The notes: generated from the sequence alone by a model not told the origin. A stretch of DNA of 64,000 bases from Microvirga sp. VF16 (GCF_016864375.1 NZ_CP069354.1:372001-436000), one strand, 5' to 3'. Shown: positions 45,419-59,399, counted from the first letter of the stretch. Numbers and translations: made by a program.

Positions 45419-46618
45419 ATGAACATCCATGAATATCAAGGCAAAGCGGTCCTGAAGGAATTCGGCCTGCCTGTCTCCCGCGGCATCGCCATCTTCTCGC
45501 CCGACGAGGCGGAAGCCGCCGCCAAGGAACTCGGCGGTCCGCTCTGGGTCGTGAAGTCCCAGATCCATGCGGGCGGCCGCGGCAAGGGCAAGTTCAAGGA
45601 AGCCGCTGCCGGCGAGAAGGGCGGCGTGCGTCTCGCCAAGTCGGTGGAAGAGGTCAAGGAGTTCGCCAAGCAGATGCTCGGCAACACCCTGGTGACGATC
45701 CAGACGGGCGAAGCCGGCAAGCAGGTCAATCGTCTTTACATCGAAGACGGCTCCGACATCGACACCGAGCTCTATCTCTCCATGCTCGTCGACCGCGCCA
45801 CGGGCCAGGTCGCCTTCGTCGTCTCGACGGAAGGCGGCATGGACATCGAGCAGGTCGCGCATGACACTCCTGAGAAGATCCTCACCTTCTCCGTCGACCC
45901 TGCCACCGGCATCATGCCCCATCACGGCCGCACGGTCGCCAAGGCGCTGGGCCTGAAGGGCGCGCTCGCCAAGGAAGCCGAGGATCTGGTGACCAAGCTC
46001 TACACGGCCTTCACCGCGAAGGACATGGAGATGCTGGAGATCAACCCGCTGATCGTCACCAAGGATCAGCACCTCAAATGCCTCGACGCCAAGATCTCCT
46101 TCGACGGCAACGCTCTCTATCGTCACTCCGACGTGGTTGGCTTACGCGACATCACGGAAGAGGACGAGAAGGAAATCGAAGCCTCCAAGTTCGACCTCGC
46201 CTATATCGCCCTCGACGGCACCATCGGCTGCATGGTCAACGGCGCCGGCCTCGCCATGGCGACGCTCGACATCATCAAGCTCTACGGCGAAGAGCCGGCG
46301 AACTTCCTCGATGTCGGCGGCGGCGCGTCGGAAGAGAAGGTGACGGCGGCGTTCAAGATCATCACCGCCGATCCGAACGTGAAGGGCATCCTCGTCAACA
46401 TCTTCGGCGGCATCATGAAATGCGACGTCATCGCCCGCGGCGTTCTCGCCGCCGTGAAGGCGGTCGGCCTGCAGGTCCCGCTGGTGGTGCGCCTCGAAGG
46501 CACCAACGTGGAAGAGGGCAAGCAGATCATCCGTGAATCCGGCCTCAACGTGATCCCGGCGGACGACCTCGACGACGCCGCCCAGAAGATCGTGAACGCC
46601 GTGCGCGGCGGAAAGTAA
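45419..46618 (+). CDS. sucC: Succinyl-CoA synthetase, beta subunit (ADP-forming)
   Basis: A 399-residue ATP-grasp protein. [20 protein letters not shown] opens the family, [18 protein letters not shown] is the ATP-grasp core, [20 protein letters not shown] binds metal, and [19 protein letters not shown] contacts the alpha subunit. Substrate-level phosphorylation from succinyl-CoA. Twelve bases before sucD. Confidence 0.97.
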   Translation: MNIHEYQGKAVLKEFGLPVSRGIAIFSPDEAEAAAKELGGPLWVVKSQIHAGGRGKGKFKEAAAGEKGGVRLAKSVEEVKEFAKQMLGNTLVTIQTGEAGKQVNRLYIEDGSDIDTELYLSMLVDRATGQVAFVVSTEGGMDIEQVAHDTPEKILTFSVDPATGIMPHHGRTVAKALGLKGALAKEAEDLVTKLYTAFTAKDMEMLEINPLIVTKDQHLKCLDAKISFDGNALYRHSDVVGLRDITEEDEKEIEASKFDLAYIALDGTIGCMVNGAGLAMATLDIIKLYGEEPANFLDVGGGASEEKVTAAFKIITADPNVKGILVNIFGGIMKCDVIARGVLAAVKAVGLQVPLVVRLEGTNVEEGKQIIRESGLNVIPADDLDDAAQKIVNAVRGGK

Positions 46619-46630
46619 GGTTTCGAGCTG

Positions 46631-47518
<888 letters not shown>

Positions 47519-47576
47519 CAAGTCAGGCCGCCCCGACGACGGGGCGGCCAACCAGCTTTTTGGATTGTAGATTGCC

Positions 47577-50537
<2,961 letters not shown>

Positions 50538-50603
50538 ACACCGCGACGGCTCTCACCCCATTCCAAGGGGCTCGAAAGAGTCCCGCAAGACCCGAAGACG
50601 ACC

Positions 50604-51830
50604 ATGGCAACCGAAATCCGCGTACCCACCCTTGGCGAATCCGTGTCAGAGGCCACCATCGGCCGCTGGTTCAAGAAGCCCGGCGATCCCGTGAAGGCCG
50701 ACGAGCCCGTGCTCGAGCTCGAGACCGACAAGGTGACGCTCGAGGTCAACGCTCCTGCGAGCGGCACGCTCGGCGACATCATCGCCAAGGACGGTGAGAC
50801 GGTGAGCCCCGGGGCAGTGCTCGGCTCCATCGTCGAGGGCGGCGCTGCGGCTGCCGCCGCGCCCGCGCCGAAGGCCGAGGCTCCCAAGGCCGCTCCGGCC
50901 CCGGCTCCCGCCCCCGCACCGGCCGCTCCCGGCGCCGCCAAGGATCATGGTCCGGCGGTCGCCCGTCTGGCAGCCGAGAGCGGCGTGAGCCCGGCCGGTG
51001 TCGCCGGCTCCGGTAAGGACGGACGCGTGACCAAGGGCGACATGCTCGCCGCCATCGCCACGGGTGGCGCTGCGGCTCCCGCGCCTGCCGCTCCTGTCCA
51101 GGTCCGTGCTCCCTCCGCTCCGGTCGATGCCGAGCGCGAAGAGCGCGTGAAGATGACGAAGCTGCGCCAGACCATCGCGCGTCGTCTGAAGGATGCACAG
51201 AACAGTGCCGCGATGCTCACCACGTTCAACGACGTGGACATGAGCGCGGTGATGAACCTGCGCAGCCAGTACAAGGACGTGTTCGAGAAGAAGCACGGCA
51301 CCAAGCTCGGTTTCATGGGCTTCTTCACCAAGGCGGTGATCCAGGCGCTCAAGGACGTTCCGGCCGTCAACGCCGAGATCGACGGTCAGGATCTCGTCTT
51401 CAAGAATTACTACCACATCGGCATCGCGGTCGGCACCGATAAGGGCCTCGTGGTTCCGGTGGTGCGCGATGCGGACGATCTCTCGGTCGCCGGCATCGAG
51501 AAGAAGATCGCCGATTTCGGCCGCCGCGCCCGCGACGGCAAGCTCTCCATCGACGAGATGCAGGGCGGCACCTTCACCATCACCAATGGCGGCATCTACG
51601 GCTCGCTCCTGTCCACGCCGATTCTCAACGCGCCTCAATCCGGCATCCTCGGCATGCACCGCATCGAGGAGCGACCGGTCGTCCGCAACGGCCAGATCGT
51701 CGTGCGTCCGATGATGTATCTCGCGCTCTCCTACGATCACCGCATCGTCGACGGCAAGGAAGCCGTGACCTTCCTGGTGCGGGTCAAGGAGGCGCTGGAA
51801 GATCCGGCCCGCCTCGTTCTCGATCTGTAA
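50604..51830 (+). CDS. sucB: 2-oxoglutarate dehydrogenase E2 (dihydrolipoyl succinyltransferase)
   Basis: A 408-residue acyltransferase. The lipoyl domain (1-80) has the lipoylated Lys43 in [12 protein letters not shown]; an Ala/Pro-rich linker leads to an E3-binding domain ([20 protein letters not shown], about 115-150), a second Ala/Pro-rich linker and the catalytic domain with [20 protein letters not shown] containing the HxxxDG motif. One lipoyl domain only. Sixty-six bases after sucA. Confidence 0.97.
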   Translation: MATEIRVPTLGESVSEATIGRWFKKPGDPVKADEPVLELETDKVTLEVNAPASGTLGDIIAKDGETVSPGAVLGSIVEGGAAAAAAPAPKAEAPKAAPAPAPAPAPAAPGAAKDHGPAVARLAAESGVSPAGVAGSGKDGRVTKGDMLAAIATGGAAAPAPAAPVQVRAPSAPVDAEREERVKMTKLRQTIARRLKDAQNSAAMLTTFNDVDMSAVMNLRSQYKDVFEKKHGTKLGFMGFFTKAVIQALKDVPAVNAEIDGQDLVFKNYYHIGIAVGTDKGLVVPVVRDADDLSVAGIEKKIADFGRRARDGKLSIDEMQGGTFTITNGGIYGSLLSTPILNAPQSGILGMHRIEERPVVRNGQIVVRPMMYLALSYDHRIVDGKEAVTFLVRVKEALEDPARLVLDL

Positions 51831-51845
51831 TCAAAACACCTCATC

Positions 51846-51933
51846 ATGCCCGGCCTTGTGCCGGGCATCCACGCCTTCTGAACCGGGCGGCCATTTCAAG
51901 ACGTGGATGGCCGGGACAAGCCCGGCCATGACG
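51846..51933. repeat. Intergenic palindromic repeat, family 4 (sucB-lpd gap)
   Basis: Left half ATGCCCGGCCTTGTGCCGGG is itself a hairpin; right half CCGGGACAAGCCCGGCC is another, and the outer ends GCATCCACG/CGTGGATGGC pair with each other. It occupies most of the 121-base gap between sucB and lpd. Confidence 0.75.
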
Positions 51934-51951
51934 TAAAAAGGGATGATTCCC

Positions 51952-53352
51952 ATGTCCTACGATGTCATCGTCATCGGCACCGGCCCGGGTGGCTACGTGG
52001 CCGCCATCCGGGCCGCGCAGCTCGGCCTGAAGACCGCCGTCGTCGAGAAGCGCAAGACCCATGGCGGCACCTGCCTCAACGTGGGCTGCATCCCCTCGAA
52101 GGCGCTGCTGCACGCCTCGCACATGTTCGAGGATGCGCGCGATCACTTCGCCGGTCTCGGCATCGGCGTTTCCGCGCCGACGCTCGATCTCAAGACGATG
52201 CAGTCCTTCAAGCAGGAAGGCGTCGACGGCAACACCAAGGGCGTCGAATTCCTGCTCAAGAAGAACAAGATCGATGCTTTCATCGGCACCGCGCGCATCG
52301 CCGCCGTCGGTCAGGTCGAGGTGACCGCCGAGGACGGCTCGAACCAGATGCTCGAGACGAAGAACATCATCATCGCCACGGGTTCGGATGTAACGCGCCT
52401 GCCGGGTGTCGAGATCGACGAGACGGTCGTCGTCTCCTCGACCGGCGCGCTCGAACTCGAGAGCGTGCCGAAGCGCCTCGTGGTCATCGGTGCCGGCGTG
52501 ATCGGCCTGGAGCTCGGCTCCGTGTGGCGCCGCCTCGGATCCGAAGTGACGGTGGTGGAATATCTCGACCGCATCCTGCCCGGCATGGATGGCGAGGTCG
52601 CCAAGAACTTCCAGCGCATCCTCTCGAAGCAGGGCTTCCAGTTCAAGCTCGGCTCCAAGGTCACCAAGGTCGAGAAGACGGCCAACGGCGCGACGCTCAC
52701 CTTCGAGCCCGCCGCCGGCGGCACGCCTGAGACCATCGAGGCCGATGTGGTGCTCGTCGCCATCGGCCGCGTGCCCTACACGCAGGGCCTCGGCCTCGAC
52801 CATGCGGGCGTCCAGCTCGACAATCGCGGCCGTATCCAGACCGATGCGCATTTCTCCACCAACGTCACCGGCATCTACGCCATCGGCGACGTGATCGCCG
52901 GCCCCATGCTCGCCCACAAGGCCGAGGACGAAGGTGTTGCTGTGGCGGAAATCATCGCCGGCAAGGCAGGCCACGTGAACTACGACGTGATCCCGAGCGT
53001 GGTCTACACGTTCCCCGAGGTCGCCTCCATCGGCAAGACCGAGGAGGAATTGAAGGATGCGGGCATCGCCTACAACGTCGGCAAGTTCCCCTTCACGGCC
53101 AACGGCCGCGCCAAGGTCAACCGCACCACGGACGGCTTCGTGAAGATCCTGGCCGATGCCACCACCGACAAGGTGCTCGGCGTCCACATCATCGGCCCGG
53201 AAGCCGGAAACCTCATCCACGAGGCGGCGATCACCATGGAGTTCGGCGGATCCTCCGAGGACATGGCCCGCACCTGCCACGCGCATCCGACGCTCGCGGA
53301 AGCTGTGAAGGAAGCAGCGCTCGCGGTAGAGAAGCGTGCCATCCATATGTAA
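51952..53352 (+). CDS. lpdA: Dihydrolipoyl dehydrogenase (E3)
   Basis: A 466-residue FAD protein that reoxidises lipoyl groups of SucB with NAD+. [20 protein letters not shown] binds [20 protein letters not shown] holds the redox disulfide, [20 protein letters not shown] binds NAD, and [14 protein letters not shown] contains the active-site His of the dimer partner. The ATG at 51952 follows AAAAAGGGATG. It may also serve other E2-type enzymes. Confidence 0.97.
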   Translation: MSYDVIVIGTGPGGYVAAIRAAQLGLKTAVVEKRKTHGGTCLNVGCIPSKALLHASHMFEDARDHFAGLGIGVSAPTLDLKTMQSFKQEGVDGNTKGVEFLLKKNKIDAFIGTARIAAVGQVEVTAEDGSNQMLETKNIIIATGSDVTRLPGVEIDETVVVSSTGALELESVPKRLVVIGAGVIGLELGSVWRRLGSEVTVVEYLDRILPGMDGEVAKNFQRILSKQGFQFKLGSKVTKVEKTANGATLTFEPAAGGTPETIEADVVLVAIGRVPYTQGLGLDHAGVQLDNRGRIQTDAHFSTNVTGIYAIGDVIAGPMLAHKAEDEGVAVAEIIAGKAGHVNYDVIPSVVYTFPEVASIGKTEEELKDAGIAYNVGKFPFTANGRAKVNRTTDGFVKILADATTDKVLGVHIIGPEAGNLIHEAAITMEFGGSSEDMARTCHAHPTLAEAVKEAALAVEKRAIHM

Positions 53353-53361
53353 TATGGATTC

Positions 53362-53985
53362 ATGGCAAAGCTTCACTTCATCTATTCGGTGATGAATGCA
53401 GGCAAGACGACCCATCTCCTGCAGGTTCGCTACAATTACATCGAGAACGGCGGCAACGTGCTGCTGTTCACGAGCCTGATCGACGACCGCTTCGGCGTCG
53501 GCAAGGTGAAATCCCGCATCGGCCTCGAGGCCGATGCGATCCCCTTGAGGAAGAGCGACGACATCGGCGCCCTCGTCTCCGCCGAGCACGCGAAAAAGCC
53601 GGTCACGGTGGTTCTGATCGACGAAGTCCAGTTCATGACGGCGGACCAAGTCCGCCAGCTCGCCTGGATCGTCGACGAGCTGAACGTCCCGGTCATGGCC
53701 TACGGGCTGAAGAACAACGTCTACGGCACGCTGTTCAGCGATGCCATCATCGCCATGATGGCGCTGGCTCAGGATTTTCAGGAGATCAAGCAGCTCTGCC
53801 ATTGCGGCCGCAAGGCGACGATGATCCTGAAATACGACCGCAACGGCGAGGCCGTGCGCTCCGGCGAGGTGGTCGAGATCGGCGGCGAAGGCCGCTACGT
53901 CTCCGTCTGCCGGCCCCATTGGACGGCGGGCGATATCGGGCCGGCGGCGCGACAATTGCTGGCTCAGCCCGTGGCGGCTGAGTAG
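53362..53985 (+). CDS. tdk: Thymidine kinase
   Basis: A 207-residue type II thymidine kinase. Walker A is SVMNAGKTTHLLQVRYNY, the DExQ motif is VLIDEVQFM, the lasso near GLKNNVYGTLFSDA and zinc Cys in CHCGRKATM and VCRPH. Phosphorylates deoxythymidine for salvage. Nine bases after lpd on the same strand, which is an unusual partner for a TCA cluster. Confidence 0.95.
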   Translation: MAKLHFIYSVMNAGKTTHLLQVRYNYIENGGNVLLFTSLIDDRFGVGKVKSRIGLEADAIPLRKSDDIGALVSAEHAKKPVTVVLIDEVQFMTADQVRQLAWIVDELNVPVMAYGLKNNVYGTLFSDAIIAMMALAQDFQEIKQLCHCGRKATMILKYDRNGEAVRSGEVVEIGGEGRYVSVCRPHWTAGDIGPAARQLLAQPVAAE

Positions 53986-54058
53986 GCTCTGTCTCCATCC
54001 GCCGGCGCTCCTGCCCGATATCTCAATCGTGGCCATCCCCGGACTTGACGCTGCCGCT

Positions 54059-54194
54059 GTCATCCCCGGCGGCCGCAGGCCGGGAAGGGGATCCACGATC
54101 AGGTGCGGAGGATACGTTCCCTTCCTCTCCGCCGACGTGTCCTTCCGGAAATGACATCCTCCACGTCATCCCCGGGCTTGTCCCGGCCATGACG
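54059..54194. repeat. Intergenic palindromic repeats, family 1 copy plus a small hairpin
   Basis: 54059-54154 begins GTCATCCCCGGCGG and ends TCCGGAAATGAC, closely resembling 17716-17808 on the left and imperfectly on the right. Next to it CGTCAT at 54164-54169 and ATGACG at 54189-54194 enclose a CCGGG/CCCGG hairpin. Confidence 0.7.
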
Positions 54195-54234
54195 CAGATG
54201 AGGTGGAGGCCGAAGGTATGTTCTGTTTTTGTTC

Positions 54235-54263
54235 TTGACAATTCTCCTAAACCCGGCTATATC
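54235..54263 (+). promoter_or_regulatory. Strong sigma70-type promoter with no gene behind it
   Basis: TTGACA at 54235-54240, exactly 17 bases, then TATATC at 54258-54263. It is the best -35/-10 pair I noticed in the window. The first protein gene downstream on this strand is priA, about 1.57 kb away behind the oppositely oriented xerC gene. Confidence 0.6.
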
Positions 54264-54268
54264 GTGAG

Positions 54269-54500
54269 GGTCTCTTCTTCGAGGGGCGCGCTCGCGAGGC
54301 GTCGCAGTGTGGAAGACGACCCGGTCTCGCTGGTCCGCCTCGCAAGCGGATCAGGCGAGTGGCCCAGGATGCTGGGCGGGTAGTCGGGATCGGTCGCAGG
54401 CCGCCGTCGCGCAGACGGTCACCGCCGGCGGCGGTTGACTGAGCCGGCCTCTCCTGTCCGCCGAAACAAACCGGACGCGAAGAGACAGTTCGGCTCTTCC
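54269..54500 (+). ncRNA. Candidate structured small RNA
   Basis: Downstream of the promoter lie consecutive perfect or near-perfect hairpins: CTCGC/GCGAG (54339-54343, 54355-54359), GCCCAG/CTGGGC (54362-54367, 54372-54377), CCGTC/GACGG (54404-54408, 54414-54418), ACCGCC/GGCGGT (54421-54426, 54430-54435), and a nested hairpin GAGCCG/CGGCTC (54441-54446, 54491-54496) with inner CTCT/AGAG and GTCCG/CGGAC. I checked it against memory of RNase P RNA, SRP RNA and two-piece tmRNA and found no match. Both ends are estimates; no clear U tract marks the 3' end. Confidence 0.45.
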
Positions 54501-54613
54501 ATCTCCCATCAGCGCAATCGAGCCGGGCTGCCTGTCGCGCCACCCTCGATCACCACTCAGGCTCGCAGCGCAAGCTGCGGGCCCCACGGTGCTGGCTCTT
54601 TGACAGACACATC

Positions 54614-54783
54614 CGTCATCCCGGGGCTGCGCAGCAGAGCCCGGGATCCATAACCACGACCTTTGACCAGTTCGGCATCGTCAGTGGTTATGGATCCCCG
54701 CCTTTGCGAGGATGACAGTGTTGAGGTTCAGGCGCCGCATTCTCTAAGCGATCCCGGATCGTCTACGCCGTCCAGAATGACAC
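54614..54783. repeat. Intergenic palindromic repeats near xerC
   Basis: GGATCCATAACCAC at 54644-54657 and GTGGTTATGGATCC at 54684-54697 are a perfect 14-base inverted repeat, flanked by CGTCATCCCGG on the left (54614) and GAGGATGAC on the right. Bases 54744-54783 resemble the right half of the 45320 element. Confidence 0.7.
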
Positions 54784-54785
54784 CT

Positions 54786-55781
54786 TCAGGCTTCCGATTT
54801 CACCCGTGCCCGCGGGTGCGCCGCGTTGAACGCATCCATCAGCCTTGCCGCATCCACCTTCGTGTAGAGCTGCGTGGTCGAGAGCGAGGCGTGGCCCAGC
54901 AATTCCTGGATGCCGCGCAGGTCGCCGCCCTTGGCCAGCAGATGCGTCGCGAAGGAATGGCGCAGCGCGTGAGGCGTGGCGCTTTCCGGAAGACCGAGGG
55001 CGCCGCGCAGTTCCTCGACGGCAAGCTGGATGATGCGGGGCGAGAGTGGCCCGCCGCGGGCGCCGACGAAGAGGGAGCCTTCCGGTGGAATCGCATAGGG
55101 GCAGAGCTGCAGATATTCTTCCACCGCGCGCTGGATCGGCGGAATCACCGGCACACTGCGCATCTTGCCACCCTTGCCGGTGACCGTGATCGTATCGATG
55201 CCGTTCACCGGTGCATCGCGCCGCTGCAATCCGAGCGCCTCCGAAATACGCAAGCCCGCGCCGTAGAGGAGCGACAGCACGGCGGCGTCCCGTGCCAGGA
55301 TCCAGGGCTTGCGGCTCTCTCCTGCCCGCGTTTCCGCATCCGTCACGGCGACGGCCGAGGAGGCAGAGAGGGGGCGCGGCAGGTTCTTGTCCACCTTCGG
55401 GGTGCGAATCGCCGCAAAGGCCGAGGCCGTCCCGAATCCCTCCCGCTCCAGATGACGGGCGAAGGAGCGCAGGGCCGCGAGCTGACGCATGAGGGAACGG
55501 CTTCCCACCGAATCCATGCGCCGGGCCGCCAGGAAGGCGCGGATATCCATCGGCTTCAGGCCGAGGATTCCCTTCACGCCGGGCGGCTCGCCGAGATGGT
55601 TCGTCAGAAAGGTCAGGAACTGGCGCAGGTCCCGGGCATAGGCCTCGACGGTTTTGCCTGAGAGCCGCCGCTCCTTGGCGAGGGAGGCGAGCCACGCCAT
55701 CGCCTCACGGCGGGTGTCATCTGCGCCGGGAAGGACGAGATCGAGGGCATTTTGCGTGGCGCTGCTTGACATGAGTCCCAT
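54786..55781 (-). CDS. xerC: Tyrosine recombinase XerC
   Basis: A 331-residue tyrosine recombinase acting with XerD at dif to resolve chromosome dimers. The N-terminal SAM-like domain is AMAWLASLAKERRLSGKTVE, and the catalytic domain has an Arg in GAGLRISEALGLQR, HALRHSFATHLLAKG with His-x-x-Arg, and the Tyr in STTQLYTKVDAARLM. Two ATGs (55781, 55772) are possible starts. Divergent from priA. Confidence 0.93.
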   Translation of the reverse strand: MGLMSSSATQNALDLVLPGADDTRREAMAWLASLAKERRLSGKTVEAYARDLRQFLTFLTNHLGEPPGVKGILGLKPMDIRAFLAARRMDSVGSRSLMRQLAALRSFARHLEREGFGTASAFAAIRTPKVDKNLPRPLSASSAVAVTDAETRAGESRKPWILARDAAVLSLLYGAGLRISEALGLQRRDAPVNGIDTITVTGKGGKMRSVPVIPPIQRAVEEYLQLCPYAIPPEGSLFVGARGGPLSPRIIQLAVEELRGALGLPESATPHALRHSFATHLLAKGGDLRGIQELLGHASLSTTQLYTKVDAARLMDAFNAAHPRARVKSEA

Positions 55782-55828
55782 TTATGCAAGGGCAGAACCA
55801 TAACAGTCACAGGTTAACTCCTTATCAA

Positions 55829-57991
55829 ATGACAAGCCGCATCGCCGATGTCCTCATCCCGCTGGCGCTGGACACGGCCTATTCCTATGCCGTGCCGGAT
55901 GGCCTCGCCCTCAAGGAGGGCGACGTGGTGCAGGTGCCGCTCGCCAACCGTGAAGTGGCGGGCGTCGTCTGGTCATTACGCGAAGGGCAGGGCGGCAATC
56001 TGAAGAAGGTGACGGGCGTCATCGAGGCGCCGAACCTGTCGCCCAACATGCGCAAGTTCCTGGATTGGATCGCCTGGTACACCCTGGCGCCCAAGGGTTC
56101 GGCCCTCGCCATGGGCTTGAAGATCCCGGACCCGGACCGGCAGGAGGTCTCGCGGGTCGGCGTGAAGCTGGCAGGTGCCTTGCCGAAGCGCATGACGCCC
56201 GCGCGGCAGAAGGTGATCGAGGTCGCCCAGGACGGAATCGTGCGGTTGAAGAGCGAGCTGGCGCATGCGGCGGGGGTCAGCGCCGGCGTGGTCAACGGCC
56301 TGATCGACGAGGGCACCCTCGAGACGGTGGCGCTTCTGGCCGAGCCCGTCGCCGAGATGCCCGATCCGGTCTTTAATCACACGGCGCTCTCCGACGGCCA
56401 GGGTGATGCGGCAGAAAAGCTCGTCGCCGCCATGAGCGAGGAGCATCCCCCGGTCATCCTGCTCGAAGGCGTCACGGGTTCCGGCAAGACCGAGGTCTAT
56501 TTCGAGGCGGTGGCCGAGGCTGTGCGGACCGGCCGGCAGGCCCTGATCCTCATGCCGGAGATTGCGCTGACGGCCCAGTTCCTCGACCGGTTCGCCGCCC
56601 GCTTCGGCGTCAAGCCGGCGACCTGGCATTCCGGCGTCACGGGCCGCAAGCGCGAGCGGCTCTATACAGCCATCGCGGCGAACGAGGTGAAGGTGGTGGC
56701 GGGCGCCCGCTCGGCCCTGTTCCTGCCTTACGCCGATCTCGGCCTCATCGTCGTCGATGAGGAACACGAGACCGCCTACAAGCAGGATGACGGGGTTCAT
56801 TACCATGCCCGCGACATGGCGGTGGTGCGGGGCAAGATCGAGAATGCCCCGGTGGTGCTAGCCTCCGCGACGCCGTCGATCGAGAGCCGGGTCAATGTGG
56901 AGCGCGGGCGCTATCGCCACGTGAAGCTCCCCGAACGATTCGGCGGGCGCTCGATGCCGCAGATCCGGGCCGTGGACCTGCGCAAGGAGCAGATCCCGAA
57001 AGGACGCTGGCTCTCGCCGACCCTGGTGACGGCCGTAGAGCAGACCGTCGGACGAGGCGAGCAGGCCCTGCTCTTCCTCAACCGGCGCGGCTATGCGCCC
57101 TTAACCCTCTGCCGGGCCTGCGCCCATCGTTACGAATGCCCGAACTGTTCCTCCTGGCTGGTCGAGCACCGGTTCCGGCGCTCCCTCGTCTGCCATCATT
57201 GCGGCCACGTGGAGCGCACGCCTCACGCCTGCGTCGAATGCGGCAGCGTCGATTCGCTGGTGCCCTGCGGCCCCGGCGTCGAGCGGATCGCGGAAGAGGC
57301 GGCGGAGCTGTTTCCTGACAAGCGCTGCATCGTGCTCTCCAGCGATTTTCCCGGCGGCACGGAGCGGCTGCGGGCGGAGTTGGCGGCCATCGCGGCGGGC
57401 GAGTTCGACATCGTCATCGGCACCCAGCTCGTGGCCAAGGGGCACAACTTCCCACTCATGACGCTGGTTGGCGTGCTCGATGCCGATATCGGCCTCACCT
57501 CGGGCGATCCGCGGGCTGCCGAGCGCACCTTCCAGATGCTCCAGCAGGTGACGGGCCGCGCCGGGCGCGGCGAGAAGCCGGGCCGGGCCCTGGTCCAGAC
57601 CTGGCAGCCGGACCATCCGGTCATCGCGGCTCTCATCTCCGGCGATGCGGAGCGGTTCTACGAGGAGGAGACCCGTGTCCGCGAGATGGCGGGCCTGCCG
57701 CCCTTTGGCCGCTTGGCCTCCCTCATCGTTTCGGCCGAGGAGCGCGAGGTGGCGGAAGCCCATGCCCGCGCCATGGCGCTCGTGGCGGAACCGCCGCCCG
57801 GTGTCACGGTGCTCGGCCCCGCCGAGGCGCCGCTCGCCCTGATCCGGGGCCGCTATCGCTTCCGGCTCCTGGCCAAAACCGAGCGCGAGGTGGACCTTCA
57901 GGCCTACTTGAGGAGCTGGATGGCCCGCTGCCCGAAAATCCGCGGCAACACGCGCGTCTCCATCGACGTGGACCCGCAGAGCTTCTTGTGA
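55829..57991 (+). CDS. priA: Primosomal protein N' (PriA helicase)
   Basis: A 720-residue replication-restart helicase. Residues about 1-110 are the 3'-DNA-binding domain (DVLIPLALDTAYSYAVPDGL), Walker A LLEGVTGSGKTEVYFEAVAE, DEEH in LIVVDEEHETAYKQ, and eight Cys of the zinc modules in CRACAHRYECPNCSSWLVEH and CHHCGHVERTPHACVECG. The ATG at 55829 lacks a strong ribosome site; an in-frame ATG at 55784 is possible but overlaps the xerC start region. Downstream is the phosphatase gene. Confidence 0.95.
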   Translation: MTSRIADVLIPLALDTAYSYAVPDGLALKEGDVVQVPLANREVAGVVWSLREGQGGNLKKVTGVIEAPNLSPNMRKFLDWIAWYTLAPKGSALAMGLKIPDPDRQEVSRVGVKLAGALPKRMTPARQKVIEVAQDGIVRLKSELAHAAGVSAGVVNGLIDEGTLETVALLAEPVAEMPDPVFNHTALSDGQGDAAEKLVAAMSEEHPPVILLEGVTGSGKTEVYFEAVAEAVRTGRQALILMPEIALTAQFLDRFAARFGVKPATWHSGVTGRKRERLYTAIAANEVKVVAGARSALFLPYADLGLIVVDEEHETAYKQDDGVHYHARDMAVVRGKIENAPVVLASATPSIESRVNVERGRYRHVKLPERFGGRSMPQIRAVDLRKEQIPKGRWLSPTLVTAVEQTVGRGEQALLFLNRRGYAPLTLCRACAHRYECPNCSSWLVEHRFRRSLVCHHCGHVERTPHACVECGSVDSLVPCGPGVERIAEEAAELFPDKRCIVLSSDFPGGTERLRAELAAIAAGEFDIVIGTQLVAKGHNFPLMTLVGVLDADIGLTSGDPRAAERTFQMLQQVTGRAGRGEKPGRALVQTWQPDHPVIAALISGDAERFYEEETRVREMAGLPPFGRLASLIVSAEEREVAEAHARAMALVAEPPPGVTVLGPAEAPLALIRGRYRFRLLAKTEREVDLQAYLRSWMARCPKIRGNTRVSIDVDPQSFL

Positions 57992-58023
57992 TTAAGCAAG
58001 ATCCTCGCATCAAGACAGGCACC

Positions 58024-58584
58024 ATGACCAAGATCGTCCATTGCATCCGCCACGGCCAATCGACCTTCAACGCCCATTTCGCAGAGCACGGCGAGGACCC
58101 GCTGCATTTCGATGCGCCTCTGACCGACCTCGGTCAGCGACAGGTGGCCGAGCGGGCGCCGGAGCTGCGCCAGCACGCCTATGAGCTCATTGTGACATCC
58201 CCGCTGACCCGGGCGATCCAGACCACCATGGGGCTGTTCGGAACGCATCCGTCCTCACCGCCGATCCTCGTCGAATGCCTCCACCGGGAACATCTGGAGA
58301 GCAGCTGCGATGTGGGGCGTGCCGTTTCCCAGCTGTCACAGGACTTTCCGCATCTGCACTTCGGACATCTGGAGGAAGTCTGGTGGCATAACGACGGCGA
58401 GGTGAACGAACGGGGCTTCATCTACGAGCCTGCCCACGTGTTCGAGGAAAGGGTCGAGCGGTTTCGGGGCTGGCTCGCCGCGCGGCCGGAGACGATGATT
58501 GCCGTCGTCGGGCATGGCACCTTCTTCAGCAAGCTTGTCGGGCGGTTCCTGAGCAACTGCGAAGTTGCCGCCCTGGAGCTTTAG
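58024..58584 (+). CDS. Histidine phosphatase family protein
   Basis: A 186-residue phosphoglycerate-mutase-like phosphatase. The RHG motif with the catalytic His is VHCIRHGQSTFNAHF, and the second His lies in VVGHGTFFSKLVGRFL. Between them PLTDLGQRQVAERA and VTSPLTRAIQTTMGLFG are typical. I start at the ATG at 58024; a GTG at 57988 that overlaps the priA stop is possible but lengthens the tail beyond the usual. Substrate unknown. Likely cotranscribed with priA. Confidence 0.85.
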   Translation: MTKIVHCIRHGQSTFNAHFAEHGEDPLHFDAPLTDLGQRQVAERAPELRQHAYELIVTSPLTRAIQTTMGLFGTHPSSPPILVECLHREHLESSCDVGRAVSQLSQDFPHLHFGHLEEVWWHNDGEVNERGFIYEPAHVFEERVERFRGWLAARPETMIAVVGHGTFFSKLVGRFLSNCEVAALEL

Positions 58585-58603
58585 GGCGTTTTTCGACGAA
58601 GGG

Positions 58604-58644
58604 GCTCCTCAGGAGCTTTACCTTAACCGGGTGCTCGGTTTTTT
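58604..58644 (+). terminator. Tandem hairpins after the priA-phosphatase unit
   Basis: GCTCC-TCA-GGAGC-TTT at 58604-58619, then AACCG/CGGTT with a T run at 58625-58644. The second is the better terminator. Between this and the atp promoter the transcript should end. Confidence 0.55.
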
Positions 58645-58670
58645 CCCGGCCAGACAGGGCCCAGCTCGCC

Positions 58671-58699
58671 TTGCGCCTCAGAAAAACCCATGCTAGTGC
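58671..58699 (+). promoter_or_regulatory. Candidate promoter for atpHAGDC
   Basis: TTGCGC, a 17-base spacer and TAGTGC lie about 130 bases upstream of the atpH start. Both boxes are imperfect. Confidence 0.35.
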
Positions 58700-58826
58700 A
58701 CCCTCGCCTGACGGGGGAGAAGGCTCCCGCCCCGGGCTCATTTCCACACCTGACGGGTTTCCCGAGGGCCTCGTTCGAGAGGCATTCCCGGTCCGAGGCC
58801 CGTTAAGACACGAGAGAGACGGTTAC

Positions 58827-59398
58827 GTGGCGCAAAGCGGTTCGCAAGAAGGACCCCTCCTGTCGGGCGTAGCACTGCGCTATGCTTCGGCGCTGTTCGA
58901 ACTCGCCCGGGAAGCGAATTCGGTGGATGCCGTTGAAAGCGACCTCGGCCGCTTCGATCAGCTGATCCGCGGTAGCGAAGACCTTCAGCGCCTGATCCAG
59001 AACCCCGTTTTCACGGCTGAAGAGCAGGCGGGCGCGATTGGAGCCGTCCTCGACAAGGCGGGCATTTCCGGCCTTGCCGGCAACTTCATCCGTCTCGTCG
59101 CGTCCAAGCGCCGCCTCTTTGCGCTGCCCGACATGATCCGCGCCTACCGGAACCTCGTCTCCGAAGCCAAGGGCATCGTCCAGGCGCAGGTCACTCTGGC
59201 GGAAGCGCCGTCCGACACCGTTCTCAACGAAATCAAGGCGGCGCTGCGCGACGTCGCCAAGGCTGACGTCTCCGTCGACGTCAAAATCGACCCGAGCCTC
59301 ATCGGCGGTCTCATCGTGAAGATGGGGTCCCGCATGGTGGATGCCTCGGTGCGCACCAAACTCAATTCCATTCGTCTAGCGATGAAAGAGGTCCGCTG

Positions 59399-59399
<1 letters not shown>
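58827..59399 (+). CDS. atpH: ATP synthase F1 delta subunit
   Basis: A 190-residue stator subunit. [20 protein letters not shown] is the family start, [20 protein letters not shown] the middle and [20 protein letters not shown] the conserved C-terminal signature. A GTG at 58827 follows GAGAGAGACGG. The stop overlaps the atpA ATG by 1 base. First gene of an F1-only operon; Fo genes are elsewhere, as usual in alphaproteobacteria. Confidence 0.95.

Larger units (their letters stand above)
53986..54785. other. 800-base non-coding region with repeats and an RNA candidate
   Basis: Between the tdk stop and the xerC stop there is no credible protein gene. It contains palindromic repeats at both ends (54059-54194, 54614-54783) and, between them, a sigma70-type promoter followed by a strongly folding segment. 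These are listed separately. Confidence 0.7.

Noticed and set aside
54264..54383. 39-codon GTG frame inside the RNA candidate
   Set aside because: The GTG overlaps the edge of the -10 box, so the start would not be transcribed with a ribosome site; the segment folds as hairpins instead.
55613..55810. 65-codon minus-strand frame with TAAGGAG before a GTG, overlapping the start of xerC in another frame
   Set aside because: The ribosome-like site is well placed but the product is Ser/Pro/Arg low-complexity and overlaps the xerC N-terminal domain; more likely chance. It might still act as a leader for xerC translation.
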